A stretch of DNA of 64,000 bases from Aliidiomarina sp. Lineage in GTDB: Bacteria > Pseudomonadota > Gammaproteobacteria > Enterobacterales > Alteromonadaceae. The stretch lies in the NCBI RefSeq assembly GCF_022565475.1, contig NZ_JAIUMR010000011.1, positions 1 to 64,000 on the forward strand, written 5' to 3'. The translations under genes were made by a program, and so were the position numbers. Every line of letters begins with the position of its first letter. Within the stretch, counting starts at the first letter, position 1. This document shows positions 46,401-54,318 of the stretch, piece after piece. The notes under the pieces are model-generated. The model ran no database searches, was not told the origin of the DNA, and saw nothing but the letters and a program-made list of their open reading frames with translations.

Positions 46401-46966
46401 GCGTGGCCAAGCGCATGGCTGAACAACTAAACTGTCCATTAAAGATAAAGTCGGCACTCGGTCAAGGTAGCCGCTTCTCGGTGCTGGTGCCACTTGGTTC
46501 TGCTGCCATGGTGATTCCACGCGTCCGGCCAGAGCGCTCGAATCAAGCTTACGACGGTCTGAAGATTCTCTGTGTCGATGACGACCCAGAGAACTTAAAA
46601 GCGCTGGAAGCGCTGCTGCATAAGTGGGACTGCCACCCGATTCAGTTCACCACCCCGCAGGACGCTCTGGTTTGGGCAAAAGAAAATCCAGCGCCAGACG
46701 GCGTCTTGCTGGATTATCAGCTCGGTGAACACGGCGACGGCTTGACGCTGTGGCAAGCATTGAGTGGCATTTGGCCAACGCGAGTTCCGGGTGCTTTGGT
46801 GACGGCTGTTCGAGACCCCGATTTGAAAGCAGAAACACGGAAGCTCGGTCTGCAATTCTTAGCCAAGCCGGTTAAACCGGCGCAGTTAAAAGCGCTGATG
46901 CAGCATATGCAGCGCCATAAAGAGACACACCGAAGCCCGAGCGAGGAGCCTCCCCGTGCCAACTAA
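43475..46966 (+). CDS. crbS: Hybrid sensor histidine kinase CrbS (SLC5-domain)
   Basis: Acetate-switch sensor kinase. An ATG at 43475 (MIWILIASALGYIALLFLIAL) is preferred because family members begin at helix 1; a GTG 13 codons earlier is the alternative, and neither has a clear ribosome site. The 1163-aa product has an SLC5-like 13-helix transporter domain (about 1-500), a STAC-like linker (about 525-585), a PAS domain (about 615-725), a coiled coil, HisKA with His802 (LASHDILQPLN), an HATPase domain (DTGPGIPEQ, GVGLGLSVAKRMA) and a C-terminal receiver with D1080 (VLLDYQLG). Stop overlaps selO. Ligand unknown. Confidence 0.93.
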   Translation: MIWILIASALGYIALLFLIALWGERKHSLGYKISLHPWVYGLSLAIYCTTWTYYGAVGNAIDGGWSFLPILLGPVLLYVFGLPVVTKLVAVSKRQNITSIADFIASRYGKNHKMALVVTMIAAAAVIPYIALQLKAVGISFNVLSGMPPEVTGGSLKELIVALLMAAFAIVFGTRRLDVTEYRSGMMLAIAFESTVKLVALLGVAVFAWIAFRSDSVLTITAQLESLQLSSSWGWQALNAEFFIQLAMAAGAILCLPRQFHVTVVDNVHLSHLKTARWLFPVYLLLTSVAIAVLAITSTQLLGSYNGLPDERSVFPLLIPYVNGQTWLAIVVYIGGISAATAMVIVATLTLSTMISNDVVMPVWLTREGQKIPQPHRFSRRLIRVRRYAIVSVLVLGWACYHLWFARLNLVSIGLLAFSVVLQLLPAIIGGMYWRRGHAQGVYWGLIAGMVAWLIAILLPLTQAPLEQADTIITHGTLIAMAANVAGYVIFSYLAVPALVDKIQATAFVQPRSSHTNVGPQRPQQTRVADLVLLMETFLGPHRCEELLQSYQRHRELDRDGIADAKFTDYAERAISGVLGAATARSLVNAAIENRQLNLEEVVHFFDDTTQALQTQQSIMYSSLENLAQGISVVDKELRLVVWNRRYLELFDYPDGMVQPGRPIADLIRYNAERGECGVGEVEELVNKRLYYMQIGSPHRFIRRRSDGRVIEMVGNPLPNGGFVTSFTDVTEHIETQQALEDANIDLEARIRSRTDEVREINRELTEEIDRRREIEVALQAAKAEAENANASKTRFLALASHDILQPLNAARLYLSAVDHEQLDPKNQGLIHKVDNALDSTEHLLSALLSIAKMEQGAMQPQLKHIDLNTILGPLVPEYAVLAEQRDLQFKARLRNLTVYTDPTYLRRIVQNFLSNAVKYTESGRVLLTVRKRGEHAELAVWDTGPGIPEQKHDEVFEAFIRLHQGSISGVGLGLSVAKRMAEQLNCPLKIKSALGQGSRFSVLVPLGSAAMVIPRVRPERSNQAYDGLKILCVDDDPENLKALEALLHKWDCHPIQFTTPQDALVWAKENPAPDGVLLDYQLGEHGDGLTLWQALSGIWPTRVPGALVTAVRDPDLKAETRKLGLQFLAKPVKPAQLKALMQHMQRHKETHRSPSEEPPRAN

Positions 46967-48524
46967 CTTTCGTCCCGAGCATAGCTTTCAAGCACTTGGC
47001 TCATTTTTTTCGCAGCCAGTCGCCCCCTCACCGGTGCGCGAACCCCAGTGGATTGCCTTTAATCAAACGCTCGCAGAGCAACTGCAACTGCCAGCCGAAC
47101 TGCATGCAACACAGACCGGCCTCAGCGTTTGGTCCGGGAACGAGGTGCCAAGTTGGGCGCAACCGATTGCGCATGCTTATGCGGGCCACCAATTTGGTAA
47201 CCTCGTGCCGCAACTCGGCGATGGCCGGGCACTGCTCTTAGCTGAGGTTGTTGATAAACACGGCAAGCGTTGGGATGTTCAACTCAAAGGCGCTGGGCCA
47301 ACCCCGTTTTCCCGTGGTGGTGACGGTCGCTCAGCGGTTGGTCCGGTATTGCGCGAGTACTTGCTGAGTGAAAGCATGTTTGTTCTCGGGGTGCCGACGA
47401 CCCGCGCGCTCGCTGCCGTGGCCAGTGGCGAATTGGTATTTCGTGATCAAGGTGGCGTGCCGGGCGCTGTATTTACCCGTGTTGCCAGCAGCCATTTACG
47501 CATCGGTAGTTTTCAGTTTGCTTCCTTGCATGGCGGCGCCGAGAAAGTTCAAGAGCTGGCGGACTATGCGATTGCCCGCCACTATCCGGAACTCGCGGAC
47601 ACAACCGGAACTGAGCGCTACCTCGCCTTGTTACATGCAGTCGCCATGAAGCAAGCCGAGTTGGTCAGTCAGTGGCTACGCGTCGGGTTTATTCATGGCG
47701 TCATGAATACCGACAACACATCAATATGTGGCGAAACCATCGATTATGGCCCAGCGGCATTTCTTGACCGCTATCATCCGCAAAAAGTCTTTAGCTCGAT
47801 CGACCGCCGGGGACGTTATGCGTTTAGCAGTCAACCGGCGATCGCGCAATGGAATCTAGCTCGCTTGGCCGAATGCCTTTTGCCGTTGCTCACCGCTGAG
47901 TCAGAACATGGTGATGACGAAGCCAGCGTAAAGGCAGCGCGTGAAGACGCCATTGCCCTTGCCACTCGCGTTTTAGATGCGTATTCGGAGCAGGTACAAG
48001 CGCTGTGGCTCAGCACGATGGCCACCAAGATCGGTCTTGAACAAGCCCAAGCTGAGGACGACGAACTGATTCAAGATTTTCTCGTCGTATTGCAAACCCA
48101 TGACGTCGACTACACCCAGGCGTTCTGGCAACTCGCCAATGAACTGAGCGAAAGAGCTGGGTCATCTCTACAAGGGGAGTCTGCATTAGTCGCCCCAACC
48201 GCGCCAGCCGCCAGCCTCTTTACCCAGCCGGAAGATTACCTCGCTTGGCGCCAACGCTGGCTGCAACGACTCAGCGAGAATCAGCGGTCAGTCAAGGATA
48301 CCATCGATGCCATGCGCAGCGTGAATCCAGCGCTCATTCCGCGCAATCATCGTATTGCCGAAGCGATTACCGAAGTTGAGGAAAGCGGCAGCCTAAAACG
48401 TTTCTATACCCTGCTCAATGCGTGGAAAACACCCTATAACATGCCCACCAGCGAGCTAGAACTTGAGCTCTATCAGGCGCCGTCCAAAGCAGAGGAAGTG
48501 CAACGAACCTTTTGTGGAACTTAA
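46956..48524 (+). CDS. selO: Protein adenylyltransferase SelO (YdiU)
   Basis: Pseudokinase-fold enzyme that AMPylates Ser/Thr/Tyr of redox proteins. Start GTG at 46956, with GAGGAG upstream, overlapping crbS by 11 bp. The 522-aa product has AYAGHQFGNLVPQLGDGRA, LKGAGPTPFSRGGDGRSAVGPVLREYL, and the active-site region FIHGVMNTDNTSICGETIDYGPAAFLD. It is somewhat longer than E. coli YdiU (478). The C terminus TFCGT has Cys third from the end, the position of selenocysteine in eukaryotic SelO. Confidence 0.97.
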   Translation: MPTNFRPEHSFQALGSFFSQPVAPSPVREPQWIAFNQTLAEQLQLPAELHATQTGLSVWSGNEVPSWAQPIAHAYAGHQFGNLVPQLGDGRALLLAEVVDKHGKRWDVQLKGAGPTPFSRGGDGRSAVGPVLREYLLSESMFVLGVPTTRALAAVASGELVFRDQGGVPGAVFTRVASSHLRIGSFQFASLHGGAEKVQELADYAIARHYPELADTTGTERYLALLHAVAMKQAELVSQWLRVGFIHGVMNTDNTSICGETIDYGPAAFLDRYHPQKVFSSIDRRGRYAFSSQPAIAQWNLARLAECLLPLLTAESEHGDDEASVKAAREDAIALATRVLDAYSEQVQALWLSTMATKIGLEQAQAEDDELIQDFLVVLQTHDVDYTQAFWQLANELSERAGSSLQGESALVAPTAPAASLFTQPEDYLAWRQRWLQRLSENQRSVKDTIDAMRSVNPALIPRNHRIAEAITEVEESGSLKRFYTLLNAWKTPYNMPTSELELELYQAPSKAEEVQRTFCGT

Positions 48525-48533
48525 AGGTAAAAA

Positions 48534-49532
48534 TCAAAGCACTTGCCAAGAGCCGCCTTTGCGCGGCCCGATGCGCTTGAGCTTCTTGTCTTGCTGTAAT
48601 TTCGCTACAGCTCTTTCAACGGTACTAGTCGCAACACCGAGCTGCTGAGCAACCCACGCGAGACTGTGTGTTGGGCTTTCTTGCAACAGCGATAATATCG
48701 CATCCGGCGTTTTTACCCGCATTTCTACCCGCGTTTCTACCCGCATTTCGGGTGCTAATTCCCGCACTGTCGTATCCGCGTCGATCGCATTTTCCAGCGC
48801 AGTTGCTATTGCTGCCAGCATATACTCAATAAATTGCGTGCAGTCGCTCTTCTGATCGGCATCGCGCAAGGCTTGGTAATATTCCGTTTGGGAGTCTTTA
48901 ATAACCGATTCAACGGGGAGGTACGCAAACAGCGGCTGCCATTTACTTAGAATCAAGGTTTGCCATAACCTGCCCAAACGACCATTACCATCTGCAAATG
49001 GATGAATAAATTCAAATTCGTAGTGAAATGCTGCAGAAGCCACAAGCGGATGCACTTTGGTTGTCGCAAGCCAATCGACGAGCTGGTTCATCAAGCGTGG
49101 AACTTGATTCGCGGGCGGTGCCATATGCACAAGCTGGTCACCTCGATAGATACCGGCTCCACCACAGCGCCAGCGACCTGCTTCAGCAAGTAAACCTTGC
49201 ATCATTAGCTGATGTGCTGCGCACAGGTCTTGAAGACTCTGCGGTTGCCAGTTCAGTAATGCTTCGTAAGCCTGAAAAGCATTCAAGACCTCCTGAATCT
49301 CGCGCGGTGGACCGAGTACACGCTTGCCTTCTAACACAGCTGTCACCTGCTCAAGACTCAAGGTATTTTGCTCAACCGCCAGCGAGGCTTGAATGGTCTT
49401 GATCCGGTTCTCTCGTCTTAAACTTGGTTGTTGACGTTGCTCTTTCACCACCCAAGAACCAACTAATATCGAAATATTCGCCACATGGTTCAGAATCGCC
49501 GTGTTGAGCTTAAAGGGTGGTGAATAAGCCAA
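48534..49532 (-). CDS. Fic-domain protein adenylyltransferase with winged helix
   Basis: 332-aa Fic protein. TTG at 49532 is preferred because AGGAG lies 7 nt upstream; a TTG eight codons earlier is the alternative. It has an N-terminal inhibitory helix-like motif SLAVEQN (about residues 50-56; inhibitory Glu54), a full Fic motif HPFADGNGRLGR (about 177-188) and a C-terminal winged helix (LAWVAQQLGVATSTVERAVAKL). Between them a 12-bp repeat encodes EMRVETRVEMRV. Convergent with selO, 9 bp apart. Target unknown. Confidence 0.92.
   Translation of the reverse strand: MAYSPPFKLNTAILNHVANISILVGSWVVKEQRQQPSLRRENRIKTIQASLAVEQNTLSLEQVTAVLEGKRVLGPPREIQEVLNAFQAYEALLNWQPQSLQDLCAAHQLMMQGLLAEAGRWRCGGAGIYRGDQLVHMAPPANQVPRLMNQLVDWLATTKVHPLVASAAFHYEFEFIHPFADGNGRLGRLWQTLILSKWQPLFAYLPVESVIKDSQTEYYQALRDADQKSDCTQFIEYMLAAIATALENAIDADTTVRELAPEMRVETRVEMRVKTPDAILSLLQESPTHSLAWVAQQLGVATSTVERAVAKLQQDKKLKRIGPRKGGSWQVL
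48715..48750 (-). repeat. 12-bp tandem repeat inside the fic gene
   Basis: Three near-perfect units on the plus strand: ACCCGCATTTCT, ACCCGCGTTTCT and ACCCGCATTTCG. They encode alternating E-M-R-V and E-T-R-V between the Fic domain and the winged helix; in-frame linker length variation is expected. Confidence 0.88.
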
Positions 49533-49559
49533 ACTCAAACTCCTTAGCCGTCCCAATGA

Positions 49560-50219
49560 TTAACGATCACCTTCACTTTCAGGCGGTGAAAGCTGTAGGC
49601 GTTCGGCTAACAGTACCGCTTGAGTGCGGCTGTAGACATCAAGCTTACGGAAAATAGCCGTCATGTGAGCCTTCACCGTCGCTTCGGTAATGCCCAGTTG
49701 ATAGGCAATTTGCTTGTTCAGTAAGCCTTCGTGTACGTAATACAACACCCGATATTGTTGCGGGGTTAAGTCGGCCACTTTCTCGGCGAGCTCTTTGTCC
49801 TCTTGGCTGACATCAACGATTTGCTCAGCCATGCCCTCTGGCAACCATTCATCGCCATCAAGAATTGCAGCAATTGCATTGGCAATGTCGGCCGACGACA
49901 ATGATTTTGGAATAAAACCGAGCGCACCGAAACCCATACAGCGGGAAATCACCTGCAAGTCTTCCGACCCAGAAATGACCGCCACCGGTAACAACGGATA
50001 GTCGTTGCGAATGCGGATTAAACCATATAAATCACCCGCACCGGGCATGTGTAAGTCGAGCAACAACAAATCAATGTCGTCGTCTTGGCTTAACGCGTCG
50101 AGGGTAGAGTCGAGGGTATCGGCCTCGCGAATATCGAGGTCGGCAAAATGATTCGCGAGAGCCCCCTGCAGGGCCTCGCGAAATAACGGATGATCATCAG
50201 CAATTAGTAATCGGGTCAT
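49560..50219 (-). CDS. crbR: LuxR-family response regulator CrbR
   Basis: Cognate regulator of CrbS that activates acs in Vibrio and Pseudomonas. The 219-aa product has a receiver domain (about 1-120) with acidic pair D8/D9 and phospho-acceptor D55 (LLLLDLHMPG), and a NarL/LuxR helix-turn-helix (about 150-205: LTPQQYRVLYYVHEGLLNKQ, IAYQLGITEATVKAHM). It lies 40 bp downstream of acs in the same direction, so it may be co-transcribed and form positive feedback. Confidence 0.93.
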   Translation of the reverse strand: MTRLLIADDHPLFREALQGALANHFADLDIREADTLDSTLDALSQDDDIDLLLLDLHMPGAGDLYGLIRIRNDYPLLPVAVISGSEDLQVISRCMGFGALGFIPKSLSSADIANAIAAILDGDEWLPEGMAEQIVDVSQEDKELAEKVADLTPQQYRVLYYVHEGLLNKQIAYQLGITEATVKAHMTAIFRKLDVYSRTQAVLLAERLQLSPPESEGDR

Positions 50220-50259
50220 AGCACTTTTTGTGGAAGCGCTACCTGGTCGCTTCCTATCC

Positions 50260-52203
50260 TTAGCGGTTTAATCGATTCTCAATTAACGAATCTACCACAC
50301 TCGGATCGGCGAGCGTAGAGGTATCACCCAAATTACTGTACTCATTGCTGGCAATTTTCCGCAGAATACGACGCATGATTTTACCCGAGCGAGTTTTCGG
50401 TAGGCCTGGCGCCCACTGAATATGGTCTGGCGTCGCAATCGGACTCAGCTCTTTACGGACCCACTGCACTAAGGTTTTGCGCAGATCGTCATTGGCTTCA
50501 ACGCCATCAACCACAGTCACATACACATAAATACCTTGGCCTTTGAGATCATGCGGGTAACCGACCACAGCGGCTTCGGCAACGGCTTCATGGGCAACCA
50601 ATGCGCTTTCAATTTCAGCGGTACCTAAGCGGTGTCCTGAGACGTTGAGTACATCGTCGACTCGACCGGTAATCCAGAAATGACCGTCGTCGTCGACACG
50701 TGCGCCGTCACCGGTGAAATAAACGTTTTTGTAGGTGCTGAAGTACGTCTGCTCAAAGCGCTCATGGTCGTTCCACAAGGTGCGTGCCTGACCTGGCCAC
50801 GAGTCTTCGATAATCAAATTACCTTCTGTCGCGCCAGCAAGCTTTTTGCCTTCATTGTCGACTAACGCTGGTTTCACACCGAAGAACGGCAACATCGCCG
50901 AGCCTGGCTTCATATCAGTAGCTGCTGGGAACGGCGCAATCAAAATGCCGCCGGTCTCGGTCTGCCACCAAGTGTCGACAATCGGGCACTTGCTGTTACC
51001 GATAACCTTGTAATACCACTCCCACGCTTCTGGGTTAATTGGTTCACCCACCGAGCCCATAATCCGCAGCGAGTCACGTTTACTGCCCTTAGCTGCAGCA
51101 TCGCCTTTGGCCATTAAGGCACGAATCGCTGTCGGTGCGGTATACAGAATATTAACTTGATGCTTGTCGACCACCTTACCAATGCGCGACACGTCCGGAT
51201 ACGTTGGCACGCCTTCAAACATCAGCGTGGTCGTACCGTTGGCGAGCGGGCCGTAAACAATATAACTGTGACCGGTAATCCAGCCCACATCGGCCGCACA
51301 CCAGTAGACGTCGTCTTCTTTAATATCGAAAACATATTCGTGCGTCATTGACGCATACACCATGTAGCCACCCGTGGTATGTACAACGCCTTTCGGCTTG
51401 CCGGTTGAGCCAGAGGTATAGAGAATAAACAGCGGATCTTCGGCTTGCATCACTTCCGGTGGACAGTCGGCGTCACAATCACCAATGAGTTCCTGCCACC
51501 AAACGTCGCGGCCCTCTTGCATGTCAAAATCAACGTCGGTGTGTTTCAGAACCACCACGTGTTCAATGGTTGGGCAGGCGTCACCACTTAAGGCTTCGTC
51601 GACGTTTGGCTTCAACGCGACGCCTTTACCGCCACGACGGCCTTCGTTCGAAGTGATAATCACTTTCGCACCACAGTCATTCACTCGGTCGGCAATCGCA
51701 TGCGGCGAGAACCCAGCAAAAATCACCGAATGTACCGCGCCTAACCGGGCGCAAGCCAGCATGGCATAGGCGGCTTCTGGCACCATCGGCATATAAATCG
51801 CAACGCGGTCGCCCTTCTTCACACCGAGTTTCTTTAGACCGTTGGCAAAACGAGCCACTTCTTCATGGAGTTCACGGAACGTAATGTGCTTTTGCACATC
51901 AACTTCGTCACCTTCCCAAATGATCGCGGTCTTGTCGCCGCGCTCACTCAAGTGACGATCAACACAGTTGTAGCAAGCGTTAAGGGTGCCGTCGGCATAC
52001 CACTGAATGTCGAGTTCACCAGACGCAAAGTTAGTCTTCTTAACTTGGCTATACGGGCTGAACCAGCTAATACGCTTACCTTCTTCTGCCCAAAACGCTT
52101 CTGGGTCAGCAATCGACTGCTGATACTTCTCCGCATAGGTTTGCGGATTCAGCCGTGCAGACGCTTTCACTGCTTCAGGCATTGGATAACTCAGTGCTGA
52201 CAT
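50260..52203 (-). CDS. acs: Acetyl-CoA synthetase
   Basis: AMP-forming acetate activation to acetyl-CoA. The 647-aa product has the P-loop-like motif [20 protein letters not shown] (about residue 265), WWQTETGG, the [17 protein letters not shown] hinge region and the C-terminal [15 protein letters not shown] stretch, whose first Lys is the conserved catalytic residue acetylated in other bacteria. ATG is preceded by AGGAGG. Divergent from the porin gene; a candidate CrbR palindrome lies 60 bp upstream of the start. Confidence 0.99.
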   Translation of the reverse strand: MSALSYPMPEAVKASARLNPQTYAEKYQQSIADPEAFWAEEGKRISWFSPYSQVKKTNFASGELDIQWYADGTLNACYNCVDRHLSERGDKTAIIWEGDEVDVQKHITFRELHEEVARFANGLKKLGVKKGDRVAIYMPMVPEAAYAMLACARLGAVHSVIFAGFSPHAIADRVNDCGAKVIITSNEGRRGGKGVALKPNVDEALSGDACPTIEHVVVLKHTDVDFDMQEGRDVWWQELIGDCDADCPPEVMQAEDPLFILYTSGSTGKPKGVVHTTGGYMVYASMTHEYVFDIKEDDVYWCAADVGWITGHSYIVYGPLANGTTTLMFEGVPTYPDVSRIGKVVDKHQVNILYTAPTAIRALMAKGDAAAKGSKRDSLRIMGSVGEPINPEAWEWYYKVIGNSKCPIVDTWWQTETGGILIAPFPAATDMKPGSAMLPFFGVKPALVDNEGKKLAGATEGNLIIEDSWPGQARTLWNDHERFEQTYFSTYKNVYFTGDGARVDDDGHFWITGRVDDVLNVSGHRLGTAEIESALVAHEAVAEAAVVGYPHDLKGQGIYVYVTVVDGVEANDDLRKTLVQWVRKELSPIATPDHIQWAPGLPKTRSGKIMRRILRKIASNEYSNLGDTSTLADPSVVDSLIENRLNR

Positions 52204-52262
52204 ATTTCATTCCTCCTAAATTCTATAGCCTCATTTGTACTGATTTCGCTGGCTGAAACCTA

Positions 52263-52278
52263 TTAGACCATAGTCTAG
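52263..52278. promoter_or_regulatory. candidate CrbR site in the acs-porin intergenic region
   Basis: TTAGAC-CATA-GTCTAG inverted repeat, about 60 bp upstream of the acs ATG and 112 bp from the divergent porin ATG. A near-identical palindrome is upstream of the DUF4212-symporter operon at 41716-41731. Confidence 0.55.
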
Positions 52279-52389
52279 ATTGACCCATTGCGCATCTTCC
52301 CGAATGCTTAAAAGCACGCACAAACCTGCAGTAGCTGTGCACTCAAGGCATGCCAACAATGCCATAAAAGACAACATGAGGAAGCTTAC

Positions 52390-53550
52390 ATGCAACGTTT
52401 ACAAACCGCGATGACGGCCACTGCTGTTGCTGCTGCGTTAACCGCAGGCGGCCTAATCAGCATGGCTAGCGCCAAGGCAGAAACCGAATTTAGCTATGGC
52501 GGCTACATCAAACTCGACGCCATGGTTACCCGCACCGACAGTGGCTCGTTGCCGTCAGGCAGTATTGGCCGGGACTTTTACATTCCTGGCTTAACCCCAA
52601 TTGGCGGCGATAGCAATACATACACGGATTTTCATGCGCGCGAAACTCGGTTCTTCTTCCGTGCCAACCAAACCTTGGAAAATGGTGAGACCATTTCTGG
52701 TTATGTCGAGTTCGATTTCCTCGGCACACCGGGCGGCGATAAGCGCGTCACCAACTCCTACTCGCCGCGCGTCCGCCACGCCTATATTCAATACCGTAAT
52801 TGGCTCGCCGGCCAGTTTTGGAGCAACTTCCAGGATACGGCAATTATTCCTGAATCGGTTGACTTTATTGGTTCACCAGACGGCATTGTGTTTAACCGTC
52901 AGCCACAGATTCGTTACAGCAACAACGGTTTTTCCGTGTCTGTCGAGCAACCAGAAACGACGGTGACGCCAAACCTCGGCGGCACAGCACGTATCACCAC
53001 GGGTGACACCGCGATGCCGGATCTCACCGCCCGCTACCAGCAACAGGTGGACAACATTCACTACAGTATTGCCGGTATTTTCCGTCGTTTAGAGTATCGC
53101 CAGAACGGCGTCGATGCGACTGAAACCGGTTGGGGTGTAAATTTAACCACCAAAATCAACTTCGGCCCGCACGATTTGCGCGCTGGTATCGTTCATGGTG
53201 AAGGGATCGGCCGTTATGTCGGCGTCAACTCCGTCAACGACGCTGTGGTCGATCAGGCGCTGAACTTAGATGCACTTGGCTATACCGGCTTTTCATTGGC
53301 CTATCGCCATGTCTGGAATGCCCAATATCGAAGCAACTTGATTTTCACCCGCGGCAAATTCGAAGACAAACGCGAATTGACCGGATTGAATGCCAACGAT
53401 CACACCCAGCGTATCGCTGCGAACTTGATGTATCAAGCCAACGAGCGCATGGTCGTCGGTTTCGAATATAGCCGCGCAACCCGTGAATTACTCTCTGGCG
53501 ACGATGGCAATCTCGATCGTGTGCAAGTAAGCGTACAGTACGCGTTTTAA
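52390..53550 (+). CDS. DcaP-like outer-membrane porin
   Basis: 386-aa beta-barrel protein with a Sec signal peptide (cleavage near SAKA-ET) and DcaP-like sequence: FSYGGYIKLDAMVTRTDSGS, GRDFYIPGLTPIGG, DFHARETRFFFRANQTLENG and QFWSNFQD. It ends in the outer-membrane signature Phe (VQYAF). DcaP proteins are trimeric porins for anionic solutes such as dicarboxylates. Divergent from acs with a shared 186-bp regulatory region, so co-regulation in acetate or carboxylate uptake is plausible (inference). Confidence 0.87.
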   Translation: MQRLQTAMTATAVAAALTAGGLISMASAKAETEFSYGGYIKLDAMVTRTDSGSLPSGSIGRDFYIPGLTPIGGDSNTYTDFHARETRFFFRANQTLENGETISGYVEFDFLGTPGGDKRVTNSYSPRVRHAYIQYRNWLAGQFWSNFQDTAIIPESVDFIGSPDGIVFNRQPQIRYSNNGFSVSVEQPETTVTPNLGGTARITTGDTAMPDLTARYQQQVDNIHYSIAGIFRRLEYRQNGVDATETGWGVNLTTKINFGPHDLRAGIVHGEGIGRYVGVNSVNDAVVDQALNLDALGYTGFSLAYRHVWNAQYRSNLIFTRGKFEDKRELTGLNANDHTQRIAANLMYQANERMVVGFEYSRATRELLSGDDGNLDRVQVSVQYAF

Positions 53551-53625
53551 GCCATTCATCGCAAATTCCAGTCGGTCGTTGTGAAATACAGCGGCTGAGC
53601 TGCCCCCCCAAGGAAAATTTGTTAC

Positions 53626-53669
53626 ACTCCGGCGTTCAGTTTGCAGTTAATGAGCGTCGGAGTTTTTTT
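53626..53669 (+). terminator. terminator hairpin after the porin that contains the smrA ribosome site
   Basis: ACTCCGGCG (53626-53634) pairs with CGTCGGAGT (53655-53663) with one G-U pair, followed by seven T, then directly by the smrA ATG at 53670. The GGAG of the 3' stem, 7 nt before the ATG, is the only ribosome binding site for smrA, so folding would hide it. Confidence 0.75.
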
Positions 53670-54272
53670 ATGTCTGAGATAAAGTCACCCGATAACGACG
53701 ACGAAATCGCGCTGTTTCAAGAGCTCATGCAAGACGTTAAGCCGCTGACTAAGCCCGATACCGTTGCGCTTGAACGCAGCTGCCTGACCACCGAGCAACA
53801 AGCCGCTCGGCGCGAAGCAGCCATGGCAGCTGCAGAAGCAGAAGAAGCTGCCGCGCTAAGTGAACAAGTGCGTGACTGGGTTGAACCCAATGACCCCATC
53901 GAGTGGCGACTTAATGGCATCCAAGACGGCGTGTTTCGTCAGCTCAAGCGTGGCCACTACGAACCGCAAGCGACCTTGAACATGCACAATATGCGCGTCA
54001 GCGAAGCACGGATCGAAATCAGTCGCTTTATCAAAGAATGCTACCGAACTGGTGTTCGCACCGCGCTGATCATTCACGGCATCGGCTTGAAAAGCCAGCC
54101 TCGCCCGGGCTTATTGAAAAGCTTAGTCAATCAGTGGCTACCAGATATTGAGAATGTCATGGCATTCCATAGCGCCCAAAAATTTCACGGTGGCATGGGC
54201 GCAACCTATGTCATGATTCGGAAAAATCAAAGTGTTAAACTTGCGACCAAAGAACAAAATCGGAAACGATAG
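53670..54272 (+). CDS. smrA: Smr-domain endonuclease SmrA (YdaL)
   Basis: 200-aa protein; start ATG at 53670 (MSEIKSPDNDDEIALFQELM). The N-terminal half matches SmrA (ALFQELMQDVKPL; an Ala/Glu-rich helix; WRLNGIQDGVFRQLKRGHYE) and the C-terminal half is a Smr domain with LNMHNMRVSEARIEI, the IIHGIGLKS loop and HGGMGATYVMIRK. SmrA is an Mg2+-dependent nicking endonuclease in E. coli. Ends in a basic tail. Its ribosome site lies in the preceding terminator stem. Confidence 0.92.
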   Translation: MSEIKSPDNDDEIALFQELMQDVKPLTKPDTVALERSCLTTEQQAARREAAMAAAEAEEAAALSEQVRDWVEPNDPIEWRLNGIQDGVFRQLKRGHYEPQATLNMHNMRVSEARIEISRFIKECYRTGVRTALIIHGIGLKSQPRPGLLKSLVNQWLPDIENVMAFHSAQKFHGGMGATYVMIRKNQSVKLATKEQNRKR

Positions 54273-54318
54273 ACCGCACTGTCGCGGACTATTCAGGTGG
54301 GCAATACAGGAATTAACT

